Shown piece after piece: positions 26,348 through 34,979 of a stretch of 64,000 bases of DNA. Made by a program: the position numbers and the translations under genes. Under the pieces are notes generated by a model. That model did not search any database. It saw only the letters and a program-made list of their open reading frames with translations, and was not told the DNA's origin. The stretch's first letter is position 1, and each line of letters begins with the position of its first letter. The stretch comes from Leptolyngbya sp. FACHB-261 (GTDB lineage: Bacteria; Cyanobacteriota; Cyanobacteriia; FACHB-261), in assembly GCF_014696065.1 (NCBI RefSeq), contig NZ_JACJPL010000018.1, positions 495,907 through 559,906 on the forward strand, written 5' to 3'.

Positions 26348-27070
26348 GATGATAGGTGCCTCTACTCTTAGGGGTCAAGAGGTGGGAATCCTTGCCGGGG
26401 TACCACCTCTGCAAACTTAAGTAAGTTTACATATCTTTACGGAATCATGGGGGTGTGGTTCTTTACCACTCCCAAAGGGTGAGTTTTGAGATACATTTGC
26501 TCTCATTTTTCGCCACTCAGCCTGAGAGCTAAGTATATGTACGGGTCTAGCCTCAAGACAACTCAACTCAGGGCAGAGTCCTCGACTCAGTGAAGGTCAG
26601 TGAGTTGGGTCAGTCCACTGACCGCCAGTGGTTCCGGCAAGCGGTCTTTGAGTGGCTACAGTGCTAGGAGGTTGGCGCAAAAAAAAGTGAATGCGCAGGC
26701 GCTCGGCGAACCGATCAACCTACGCAAACAGTTCTGATTTCGCGGTGTTTCGCGTTGACTGAATAAGCTTTGGGTAAACTCTAGGGACAGCTTTAGGTGC
26801 TGGCCTTTTTAACAGGCTGCAGACTTTGCGGCTTCCAGGTTTCGCAGGCTTTAGGCCGCTTTAGGTTCCCTTTAGAGCGCGAGTGATTACTTGTTTCTCG
26901 CTAACAGGTACTTCACGGACAGCTACTTTACAAGACGAAGGCTGAAATTAATTAAACTTAGTTAAAGGCAAGCGGCAAAGAAGTTATTTCTCTGACTTCT
27001 GACGCTTTGGTTGCTGATACTTCGCTCACTATTCACTTTATTCACTAAGGCGAAGGCGAATCTCTAATCT
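26348..27070. other. Long gap (about 720 bases) without a recognised gene
   Basis: No frame of convincing length or composition is seen. It contains the GGTCAGT cluster at 26595-26623 and repeated CTTTAGG motifs around 26790-26870. It must hold the promoter of the gene at 26165-26347 and could hold a non-coding RNA. I recognise no tmRNA, SRP RNA, RNase P RNA or known cyanobacterial small RNA in it. Confidence 0.5.
26595..26623. promoter_or_regulatory. Iterated GGTCAGT sites with a palindrome
   Basis: GGTCAGT occurs at 26595 and 26608. The second is followed after two bases by its exact inverse, giving the 16-bp palindrome GGTCAGTCCACTGACC at 26608-26623. Direct plus inverted spacing suggests an operator for a dimeric regulator. 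The regulator is unknown. Confidence 0.4.
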
Positions 27071-27358
27071 TTAAGCAACTGCGGCTGGATACCAGCTAAG
27101 GACAATGCTACCATTAGCGGCCCAACCATAATGCCCAGGACGCTGGTGGTCCTTGTAGAAACCAGTAATCTCCTTAGCGCTGATCAGGATACCTGCCGCT
27201 TGAGGTGTCAGCTTTAGCCGTCCTGCCTCAGCTCGGTGGATCCCGATTGCGCCCCGCTCGGTTTGAATCGCATAGCCCTGAGCACTATAAGCCAGAGTAC
27301 CGAAGACTATCCGGTGGGCAACATCGGGACGAAACTGAAAAATGCTGGAGTAAGACAC
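27071..27358 (-). CDS. Small protein of unknown function
   Basis: A 95-residue protein from a GTG at 27358 (MSYSSIFQFRPDVAHRIVFG). It is strand-rich: YSAQGYAIQTERGAIGIH, a short LKLTPQAAGILISAKE and a tryptophan-bearing end, GWAANGSIVLSWYP. It reads like a compact beta-barrel-sized domain. No named family was recognised. No strong ribosome site was seen. Confidence 0.5.
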   Translation of the reverse strand: MSYSSIFQFRPDVAHRIVFGTLAYSAQGYAIQTERGAIGIHRAEAGRLKLTPQAAGILISAKEITGFYKDHQRPGHYGWAANGSIVLSWYPAAVA

Positions 27359-27545
27359 TAGACACCTTTGTGTTTGCTTATCGCTAGCCTATCAAGGCAA
27401 CCGCGAGGTGAATTCCGTAAGATTGCGGCTTTCCCCAGCCCAATTCCCAAAAGGACCGGGGGAAACCACAGGTTTATGCAGTCTTGATAATCCCTTGACG
27501 GCTTCTGCATCCCCCAGCCCGAATACTGACCACCAATCGTTGAAG

Positions 27546-28331
27546 CTAGCGGTTGAAGCGAACTGGCTCCGCCTCATTCCTAGCAACCTCTCGTCTTCTC
27601 CTGGGTCTGGTGGCCTCCTCACGCTGCTGTAGGGCAGCGATACGCTGAACTCCTGCTTGATTATTCTGACGGGTATAAAGGGCTAGGGCGCGTTCTAGGG
27701 CTTTCTTGGCTTCCTCTTTACGACCCATCGCATCGAGCGTGATCGCCAGTTCGTAATGGGCCTCAGGGACCGAGAAGTTGGTGCTGATTGCCTGCTGGTA
27801 GTTGTACATCGCCTCATCGAGCTTGCCCTCCTGACGCAGCAAATTGCCTAAACGAACATAGGCAACAGTCAGATTTGGCCCGGCAGTAATAGCGTTGCGG
27901 TAGGCTTCAATGGCCTCGGGTCTGCGGTCTTGCTGCACGAAGATATCCCCTAGGCTCTTGTAAGACAGGGCATCGTGAGGATTGAGCCGAAGGGCCTGAC
28001 GGTAAGCTACCGCCGCATCACTGGGGCTCTCTAGTGCCAAGAGCGCATTACCTAGACCCCGATAGTAAGCTGACTGGCGAGAATTGAGGCTAACTGCACG
28101 ACGGTAGGCTGCCGCAGCGTCCGTGTAGTTGCCTTGCAACATCAGGTCATTGCCCCGGACATATTGCTGATCGGCGGCAACAGAATAGCGGGAAAGGGCT
28201 TCGTCCACAGCCTTGGCTTCCGGTTGGGGCATTGATACGAAGCAGAGGCTAGTCAGCGCCATAGAGGATGCTAGCCAGAGGAGCCAACGGCGGGGCTGAT
28301 GGAGCGGGGTAGAAGGGGCTGAGTCTTTCAT
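27546..28331 (-). CDS. TPR-repeat protein with N-terminal membrane segment or signal
   Basis: From ATG 28331 (MKDSAPSTPLHQPRRW) this encodes 261 residues. A basic stretch and hydrophobic LLWLASSMALTSLCFVSMP suggest export or membrane anchoring. Five consecutive tetratricopeptide repeats follow (for example YVRGNDLMLQGNYTDAAAAY, YYRGLGNALLALESPSDAAV, YVRLGNLLRQEGKLDEAMYN). An arginine-rich tail, EATRPRRRREVARNE, closes the protein. TPR proteins act as assembly scaffolds; partners here are unknown. It is divergent from sbcC. Confidence 0.88.
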   Translation of the reverse strand: MKDSAPSTPLHQPRRWLLWLASSMALTSLCFVSMPQPEAKAVDEALSRYSVAADQQYVRGNDLMLQGNYTDAAAAYRRAVSLNSRQSAYYRGLGNALLALESPSDAAVAYRQALRLNPHDALSYKSLGDIFVQQDRRPEAIEAYRNAITAGPNLTVAYVRLGNLLRQEGKLDEAMYNYQQAISTNFSVPEAHYELAITLDAMGRKEEAKKALERALALYTRQNNQAGVQRIAALQQREEATRPRRRREVARNEAEPVRFNR

Positions 28332-28551
28332 GAGGTACTCTAGTTCGTTACTCCAGGTTCTGACGCACACTTTCTAGTCAATTGGTCCATTTCCGGGAAT
28401 CGCTTCTTTTCTAACCTTGCCATTGACTGGATGGCTACAGTGCCAAAATTGCAGACTGAGTGGCTTGGCAATTGCCGAATCAGCAGAAATCGTTACACTA
28501 AAAAACAGCCTGAACGCCTGCATTGGTTGAATTTGGGCCGCTCCTCGCTGC

Positions 28552-31500
28552 ATGATTCCCCATCAGATTACTCTCACCAATTTTTTGAGCTACCGGCAAA
28601 CCTTTCTAAGTTTTGAAGGTTTGCAGACGGCTTGTATCTGTGGTCCAAATGGGTCTGGAAAATCGTCACTGCTAGAGGCAATCACCTGGGTTCTGTGGGG
28701 AGAGAGCCGAGCCAACAGTGAAGATGATGTTATTCATACGGGTGCAACCGAAGCACGGGTTGATTTTCAATTTTTCAGCCAGGGACAACGTTGTCGGGTC
28801 ATTCGTAGCAGGGTGCGGGGCTCAACCAGCATCTTAGACTTTCAAATTTCTGAAACAGAGCCAGATAGCCCAGCCGATTTTCGTCCCCTCACTGAGCGAA
28901 ATCTCCGGGCAACGCAGCAGGCAATTTGCAATCACCTGCGCATGGATTACGAGACCTTTATTAACTCAGCCTATTTACGTCAAGGACGGGCTGATGAATT
29001 CACCCTCAAGCGCCCTGCTGAACGCAAACAGATTTTGGCTGAAATTCTGGGGCTGGGTCCCTACGATGAGCTTGCAGAACGGGCACGGGAGCGGGCGCGT
29101 CAGTTTCGGGCTCAGGCCAGTGTTTTAGAAGATACGCTGCGGTTGCAGGCCCAACAGGTTCAGCAGCGGGAGCGCGTTGACGCCGAACTCAAAACCTTGC
29201 AAACTCAATGTCTGGCCGCTCAGCACCAGCAACAGATTGACCGACAGCACCTGACTCAACTTCAACAGCAGCAGCACCAACGGCAGAGCTGGGAGCAACG
29301 CTTGGGCTGGGTGATTTCCCAGCAGCAGAGTCGGCACCAGGACAGCTTGCGTTTACAAAGCAACTTGGCCCAACAGCAGCAGCAGCTTCAGCGATTGACC
29401 GTCCTGCTTGCAGACGAAGTAGCGATTATGCAGGGCTACAGCCACTGCCAATCGCTGCAAGTGCAGGAAGCCAACTACAACACCAAACTCCAGCAGCAAC
29501 AGCAACTCGGAGACAGTCTGGATCACTATAGTCGCCAGCTAGAGCGCTGCCGTTCCGAACTGCTGGGCGAATTGCAGGCTGAGACAACTCGGCTAGAGGC
29601 GTTAGTCCTCCAGCAGCAAGAAACGCAGGCCCTGCTACATAAAGCACCTGAGATTGAGACAGCTGTGCGGCAGTTGCAAACGGCTCGGGATCAGTTGAGC
29701 CATCTAGACCAGCTACAAACTAAAGCCGCGCCTCTACTGCAGCGTCGGGCTCAGTTACAGGTGCAACTCAATACCACAGCTGCCCGTCTCAGTGCTCGTT
29801 TAGATGAACTGGATACCCGGATCGAACAGCTGCGCTGGGCTGGGCAGCATCAGGAGAAGTTACAGACCGCTGTAGGGCAGGTGCAGGCTCGCGTTCACCA
29901 CTTGGAGAAGCGCCGGATTTATCAGCAACGGGTTCAAGAGAAGGGCTTGGAACGCCGAAGTTTTTTAGAACGCCTACAGGGCGATCAGCGGGCCATTGAG
30001 CTTCAGTTGGCTCAGCTAGATGGCAAGCTCAGCCTACTGAAGGTGCCGGACGCTAGCTGCCCAGTCTGTGAGCGTCCGCTGGATGAGCCCCATTGGAACC
30101 TGGTTGGTCAGAAGCATCAGCAACAACAGCAAGAGCTTCTGGGGCAGCTTTGGGTGATTCGGGAGCAGCTAGCAGTATCCGAGCGTGAGATCCAAGTTCT
30201 ACGCCGGGAGTACCGGGAACTGGAACAGGAACTGACTGCCTTGCCTTTATGCATGGAAGAGAAAGGCCGCCTACAGGAGCAACTGGAAGCCTCTCAGGTC
30301 TGCACCGAACGCTTGGCTCAATTGGAGACCGAGCGGCAACAGTTGGCCCAAAAGTTACAGCAAGGCGCACACAGTGCAGAGATTTGCCAAGAGTTGACGC
30401 TGCTTGACCAGACTCTTGACGGTCTGAATTACGATGAGCGCACCCACGCCCTGATCCGAGGACAGGTCGATCGCTGGCGTTGGGCTGAGGGCAAACAAAC
30501 CGAACTAAAAGCGCAACGGCGCAAGCTCACTGATTTAGAAAGCCGCTTACCCAACCTGCAAGCCCGAGTTGCAGTTCTCCAAGCTCGCTTAGATCAAGAA
30601 CAAGTTGACTCAACCCTCCAAGCCCAGATCGCTCAGCTCAAGCAGCAAATGGCTGAGCTGGGCTATGACCGAGAGCAGCACCAGCAAATTCGCGAACGTA
30701 TGCGCCTAGCTCAGGATTGGCTGTTGCGCTACCAGGAGCTGATGCAAGCTCGTCAGCAATTACCCTTGCTCCAGCAGCAACTGGCACAAAACGAGCAAGC
30801 CTTGGCGGAGTTAGAGCAGGAGTTGCAAGCCTTGGCTACTCAACAGCAAGACCTGAGCCGCCAGCTAGAACAGACGCCTGATGCAACTGAGAAAATTCAA
30901 ACACTAGAGCAAGCTATAGAGCAGCGTCGATTTTGCTTGGAGCGAGATCTCAGTCGTCTTGGTCAGGTGCAACAGCAACAACAGCATCTAGTTACTCAGG
31001 CAGAGCTACTGGAGCAGCAACGCCAAACTTTGACCACTGCTCAAAAACAGCAGCAGATTTATCAAGAACTGAGTAATGCATTTGGACGCAACGGGATTCA
31101 AGCCCTCATGATTGAAAATGTCCTGCCTCAATTAGAGGCAGAGGCTAACAGTATTTTGGCTCGATTGAGTGCTAGCCAGTTTCACATTCGCTTTGTCACC
31201 CAACGCTCTAGTAAACGCAAGTCAGACAACAGTAAGCTGATTGAAACGCTTGACATTGTAATCGCCGATGCCCAAGGTACGCGACCCTATGAAACCTACT
31301 CCGGGGGCGAAGCCTTTCGCATCAACTTTGCCATTCGTTTAGCCTTGTCTAAATTGCTGGCTCAACGGGCGGGAACCGCTTTGCAAACGCTAATTATCGA
31401 TGAGGGATTTGGGACTCAGGATGCTGAGGGCTGCGAGCGCTTGGTCGCGGCCATTAATACGATTTCTCCTGACTTTGCCTGCATTTTGGTTATTACCCAT

Positions 31501-31584
31501 ATGCCCTTACTCAAAGAGGCTTTTGAGACTCGAATTGAGGTTAGCAAAATGCCTGAGGGTTCTCACTTGAGCTTGGTTGTTTGA
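28552..31584 (+). CDS. sbcC: SbcC/Rad50-type SMC-like nuclease subunit
   Basis: A 1010-residue protein. The N-terminal ATPase half has Walker A in CGPNGSGKSSLLEAITWVLW and the Q-loop region AYLRQGRADEFTLKRPAERK. Two long glutamine-rich coiled coils flank a zinc hook, CPVC, near residue 502. The C-terminal half has the signature YSGGEAFRINFAIRLALS, Walker B LQTLIIDEGFGTQD and the H-loop ILVITHMP. With SbcD it processes hairpins and broken DNA ends. No sbcD gene lies in the window. The very high glutamine content of the coils is notable but typical of these regions. Confidence 0.95.
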   Translation: MIPHQITLTNFLSYRQTFLSFEGLQTACICGPNGSGKSSLLEAITWVLWGESRANSEDDVIHTGATEARVDFQFFSQGQRCRVIRSRVRGSTSILDFQISETEPDSPADFRPLTERNLRATQQAICNHLRMDYETFINSAYLRQGRADEFTLKRPAERKQILAEILGLGPYDELAERARERARQFRAQASVLEDTLRLQAQQVQQRERVDAELKTLQTQCLAAQHQQQIDRQHLTQLQQQQHQRQSWEQRLGWVISQQQSRHQDSLRLQSNLAQQQQQLQRLTVLLADEVAIMQGYSHCQSLQVQEANYNTKLQQQQQLGDSLDHYSRQLERCRSELLGELQAETTRLEALVLQQQETQALLHKAPEIETAVRQLQTARDQLSHLDQLQTKAAPLLQRRAQLQVQLNTTAARLSARLDELDTRIEQLRWAGQHQEKLQTAVGQVQARVHHLEKRRIYQQRVQEKGLERRSFLERLQGDQRAIELQLAQLDGKLSLLKVPDASCPVCERPLDEPHWNLVGQKHQQQQQELLGQLWVIREQLAVSEREIQVLRREYRELEQELTALPLCMEEKGRLQEQLEASQVCTERLAQLETERQQLAQKLQQGAHSAEICQELTLLDQTLDGLNYDERTHALIRGQVDRWRWAEGKQTELKAQRRKLTDLESRLPNLQARVAVLQARLDQEQVDSTLQAQIAQLKQQMAELGYDREQHQQIRERMRLAQDWLLRYQELMQARQQLPLLQQQLAQNEQALAELEQELQALATQQQDLSRQLEQTPDATEKIQTLEQAIEQRRFCLERDLSRLGQVQQQQQHLVTQAELLEQQRQTLTTAQKQQQIYQELSNAFGRNGIQALMIENVLPQLEAEANSILARLSASQFHIRFVTQRSSKRKSDNSKLIETLDIVIADAQGTRPYETYSGGEAFRINFAIRLALSKLLAQRAGTALQTLIIDEGFGTQDAEGCERLVAAINTISPDFACILVITHMPLLKEAFETRIEVSKMPEGSHLSLVV

Positions 31585-31634
31585 AGGCCCCCTTTTAAAG
31601 AACTCCTCAGGACTCGAGCTTGCAATTGTTCTAA

Positions 31635-31658
31635 GAGCACTAGAGTCCTCTGGTGCTC
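31635..31658. terminator. Palindrome between convergent genes
   Basis: GAGCACTAGAG is mirrored by CTCTGGTGCTC (one G:T pair) about 50 bases after the sbcC stop and 30 bases before the end of the convergent TSUP gene. No T-tract follows, so its use as a bidirectional terminator is only suggested by its position. Confidence 0.4.
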
Positions 31659-31687
31659 CTGCGATAGTGAAGCTCCAGCGATTTCCC

Positions 31688-32509
31688 TTAGCTGCCCCAA
31701 GGCCACGGAATCCAACCCCAACCAATAAAGGCTTTGGCACTCATATACAGAGCTAGGAGCAACAGCAGGCTACGAAACAGTAGATTGACTACCGTATCAG
31801 GCAACTTAGGGAGGAGACGTGCTCCAAACTGTGCCCCGCAGAGCCCACCAATGCCCAAAGCTAAGCCATCTAGCCACAGAACATTACCGGCTAAAGCGTG
31901 TCGCCCCACTGCCCAAATTGAGATTAGGGTTACGGCTCCTAAACTGGTCCGCACCGCGTCTTTGATGCCTTCCTCTAAAAACAGCATTTGTAGGGGCACC
32001 ATCACCACCCCGCCACCCACACCAAATAGACCTGACAATAACCCTGCTAGTAAACCAATGCCTTGGGTGCGATAAATACGCGGTTCAGAACTGGTTGCTT
32101 GATCTGTGGTTTGCGGGTGGCGACGCTGAAGTCTTTGCTTCAAGTTCATTAGAAAGATGGCCAACAGTTGCAAGAGGGCAAAGCTGAGTAGCAGTACACC
32201 AGGCGGTAACAAGGTGGTGATCCAAACCCCCAACTCTGTAGTCAACATTGCTGGAGGGGCTAGCAGTGCGACTCGCTCCAGGTTGAGTTGCTGCATGCGC
32301 CAATTCTGATAGGTGCCGGAAGCTGAGCTAAGCACCACTGCCACCAAACTAGAGGCTATGGCTTGTACAGGTGTGGCTCCCCATAAGGTCAGCACCGGGA
32401 CCATCAACAAGCCGCCGCCAATACCAAGCAAGGCTGACAAGACGCCTACAACGGTTCCAACCAGTAATAGCCCCAGCAAAGCAGGGCTCAAAATTGCAGT
32501 TGCACCCAA
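31688..32509 (-). CDS. TSUP family (TauE/SafE) membrane transporter
   Basis: A 273-residue protein with about eight hydrophobic segments in two halves. Each half starts with the glycine-rich family motif: LLGIGGGLLMVPVLTLWG near residue 27 and LFGVGGGVVMVPLQMLFL near residue 160. Family members move sulfite, sulfonates or other small organic anions. No sulfur-metabolism genes lie alongside, so the substrate is unknown. It converges on sbcC. Confidence 0.92.
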   Translation of the reverse strand: MGATAILSPALLGLLLVGTVVGVLSALLGIGGGLLMVPVLTLWGATPVQAIASSLVAVVLSSASGTYQNWRMQQLNLERVALLAPPAMLTTELGVWITTLLPPGVLLLSFALLQLLAIFLMNLKQRLQRRHPQTTDQATSSEPRIYRTQGIGLLAGLLSGLFGVGGGVVMVPLQMLFLEEGIKDAVRTSLGAVTLISIWAVGRHALAGNVLWLDGLALGIGGLCGAQFGARLLPKLPDTVVNLLFRSLLLLLALYMSAKAFIGWGWIPWPWGS

Positions 32510-32625
32510 AACAGTAGACTCCTGGCAAGCAATGCTTAAAGTTTCGCATCTTTATCTGCCAAGCCCATAACCTACAGATTAGGCTGTGATCAGCGATACG
32601 TAGCGCGATTCAGAGGAGCATTTTA

Positions 32626-33186
32626 GTGAAATTAAAAGCAGTGAAATTAAAAGCATTTTTGCTAACCACCGTACTCGCGCCGCTCACCATTTCTGGCTGG
32701 CTGGTTGTCAGTTGTTCCTCCTCTGCTCAACAGCAGCCGTTGGCGTCAGCCGCAATCCCAAACCCGGTTGCTCAAGCTCCGGCTGCTGAACCCGTGAGCC
32801 CAGACGAACCTTCGAATACGACCCTCAACGAACGCTTTTCTCTCGCTAACTCTTTGGAACGGCTCCAGCAGATTGAATCGGCACTCAAAAGTTTTCAGGC
32901 TTTGACCCAGAAGGTAGAGGGCAAGTTGCCCAAAAGGGAGCTAGCTCAGGTCGGCAATACAGATTCGGAAACTCAAAATCTAGGCTTTCATAATTGGTCT
33001 GGTGCTGTTGAAGGCACCTTGAGGAAACAAAATTACCAGCTCAAACAGCTAGAGTTTCAGCTGGCTCAAAAGCAATTCGCTTATGGAGAAATTCAACGAG
33101 CGGAGCTAGATCAAAAAGAGCGAAGCTTCAAACAAGCCGAACAGGATTTTCAGACCTTTTTAAGCTCTTTTCAAATCGCAGATTAG
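32626..33186 (+). CDS. Predicted lipoprotein with coiled-coil tail
   Basis: A 186-residue protein. A hydrophobic signal, AFLLTTVLAPLTISGWL, ends in a lipobox-like VVSC, so lipid attachment at that cysteine is likely. A proline/alanine-rich stretch follows, then two charged helices (LANSLERLQQIESALKSFQ; KQLEFQLAQKQFAYGEIQRA) that could form a coiled coil. The start region is a perfect 15-bp tandem duplication, so either GTG (32626 or 32641) could be used; AGGAG favours 32626. Function is unknown. Confidence 0.65.
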   Translation: MKLKAVKLKAFLLTTVLAPLTISGWLVVSCSSSAQQQPLASAAIPNPVAQAPAAEPVSPDEPSNTTLNERFSLANSLERLQQIESALKSFQALTQKVEGKLPKRELAQVGNTDSETQNLGFHNWSGAVEGTLRKQNYQLKQLEFQLAQKQFAYGEIQRAELDQKERSFKQAEQDFQTFLSSFQIAD

Positions 33187-33233
33187 TTTCTAGTTGGTTA
33201 GCTCTAGTGGGTTAATTCTAGTTGAGTCTCCGT

Positions 33234-33604
33234 TCACTTGCCTAACAGGGCGCTGAGAGACAGAGAACCCCAGCCCAGCATAAAAGCCAGCCCACCCAAA
33301 GGCGCAACGGCCCCTAAAATCTTGGGGCTACCAAAGCTCAAGCGTACAGACTACCGCAGAAAATGAGAATGCCTGTAACGAAGGCATAGCCTGCCACTTG
33401 CACGCTCAAGCCTGGCCAACGACTCCAAGCCCAAGCAGTCACCAAGAGCGCTAAGGCGTGATACATCTGGTATCGGGCTGCAGTTTCAAATGTCGTCAGG
33501 GCTTTGGCATCCAAACGCTCCCCCAGCCAGTGGGCTCCGAAGGCTCCTGCGGCAACAGAGGATAAGGCGAATAGCCCACCCAACGCGAAGAAAAGACGGT
33601 CCAC
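33234..33604 (-). pseudogene. DUF423 membrane protein gene broken by a one-base frameshift
   Basis: From GTG 33604, preceded by GGGAGA, the frame encodes LFFALGGLFALSSVAAGAFG and two further membrane segments, then stops abruptly after CGSLYA at 33338. In the next frame the family's last part continues at once: LSFGSPKILGAVAPLGGLAF, then MLGWGSLSLSALLG and a stop at 33234. Restoring one base near 33344 would give a normal DUF423 protein of about 123 residues with four membrane helices. This is either a real recent inactivation or a sequencing error. Confidence 0.82.
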
Positions 33605-33870
33605 AGCCAATCTCCCATAGCAGACTACTTCTTAGCGTACCTGCAACTCAAAACTATTCTCAATACAGATTAAATAAGGTTTTGCAGCCCAATGCCGGTT
33701 TTGAGCTGTCACGCCCAAGGTCTTGGTTCTGGCCCTGTAGGCAAATCGCTCTTGTCAACGCTCCTGTAAGCGCCCCTGTTGCTTGATCTAATCAGGAAGT
33801 GTTTAGAAGCCAAAGTGTAATAAAATCGCCGCGAATTTGGCAGAAAGTCTAGACATTCGGGGAAATGCCA

Positions 33871-33912
33871 GCTATATAGTTGAGAATCATTGGCTATATA
33901 GTTGAAAATGTT
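33871..33912 (+). promoter_or_regulatory. Fur-like site inside a 22-bp direct repeat
   Basis: GCTATATAGTTGAGAATCAT at 33871 is repeated 22 bases on as GCTATATAGTTGAAAATGTT. TTGAGAATCATTGGC within it resembles the Fur consensus (GATAATGATAATCATTATC). It lies just upstream of the multicopper-oxidase gene that opens a putative iron-uptake operon, so iron control by Fur is the natural inference. Confidence 0.6.
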
Positions 33913-33936
33913 TTGCAGTAAGCCTCCTGATTCTGA

Positions 33937-34929
33937 TTGCGCTCTGTGGTAAATTACGCTTCTTTGATAGGGCGGCGCAAGCTGTTGCACTGGGGATTGG
34001 CAGGGGGAGCCTCGAGCGCTGGATTGGCAGCTCTCAGGCAGTTTTGGCCTGGGCAGAAGACCGCACCCCGCATCCCGCCTCTGCCCAACCTGCCTAGCGT
34101 GGCGCAGGGATGGAATCCAATGGCTTCGCTCCGAGAGTTTGATTACGGCACCCTCAAGCGCGAGAACGGGCGCACGGTGCGTGAATTCCGGATCACCGCA
34201 GGCACAACTGATATTGCGCTGAACTCAGCAGTTTCCTTCAATACCTGGAACTTCAATGGCAGAGTGCCTGGGCCAACCTTACGCGTCACACAAGGCGATC
34301 GGGTGCGAGTTCTGTTTTGGAATAATGGGGGCCATTCCCATTCGATGCACTTTCATGGCATTCATTCAGCAGCAATGGATGGCGTTAAGCCAGTGCGTCA
34401 TAGTACTGCAACTGTCTACGAATTTGATGCTGAACCTTACGGGGTTCATCTCTACCATTGTCATGTTGAGCCTGTAACTCGTCATATCGGTAAAGGGCTC
34501 TACGGTATGTTCATCATCGATCCGCCGGAGGGCCGTCCTCCAGCTGACGAAATGGTCTTGACGATGGGAGCCTATGACGTTGACGAAGACCACAAAAATG
34601 AGTTTTACGCCTTCAATGGCTTACCCCATTACTACATGCGGCAGCCAATTCCGATTCAGCAAAATCAACTGATTCGGTTGTACTTGCTCAACATGATCGA
34701 GCTCGATCCGGTAGCAACCTTCCACATTCACGCGAATTTATTTCAGGTTTATCGCACAGGTCGCACGCTCATCCCCAGTGAAGAAACAGATGTGATCACG
34801 ATGGGGACAGCAGAACGACATATTTTGGAATTTACCTACCGTTCGCCGGGTAAATATATGTTCCATCCTCATCAGGATTGGATCGCTGAAGCAGGTTGTA
34901 TGGGCCAATTCGAAGTACTACCTGTTTAG
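33937..34929 (+). CDS. Two-domain multicopper oxidase, exported
   Basis: About 330 residues. IGRRKLLHWGLAGGASSAGL looks like a twin-arginine-type export signal. Two cupredoxin domains follow: the first has HSHSMHFHGIH and HLYHCHVEPVTRH (type 1 and bridging copper ligands), the second has ATFHIHANLFQVYRTG and MFHPHQDW. The layout matches small two-domain oxidases rather than three-domain laccases. Followed by a lipoprotein and FTR1, it most likely oxidises Fe(II) to Fe(III) for uptake, as Fet3 does in yeast. The start is uncertain: TTG 33937 or GTG 33946 are possible and neither has a clear ribosome site. Confidence 0.88.
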   Translation: MRSVVNYASLIGRRKLLHWGLAGGASSAGLAALRQFWPGQKTAPRIPPLPNLPSVAQGWNPMASLREFDYGTLKRENGRTVREFRITAGTTDIALNSAVSFNTWNFNGRVPGPTLRVTQGDRVRVLFWNNGGHSHSMHFHGIHSAAMDGVKPVRHSTATVYEFDAEPYGVHLYHCHVEPVTRHIGKGLYGMFIIDPPEGRPPADEMVLTMGAYDVDEDHKNEFYAFNGLPHYYMRQPIPIQQNQLIRLYLLNMIELDPVATFHIHANLFQVYRTGRTLIPSEETDVITMGTAERHILEFTYRSPGKYMFHPHQDWIAEAGCMGQFEVLPV

Positions 34930-34979
34930 GTTTTCTACGTCCATTTCAAGATTTACTACCTCATTAGGAGACATCCCAC

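Noticed and set aside
27392..27632. Overlapping short frames on both strands near the TPR gene end
   Set aside because: Neither has a ribosome site or protein-like pattern, and they overlap each other and the TPR gene.
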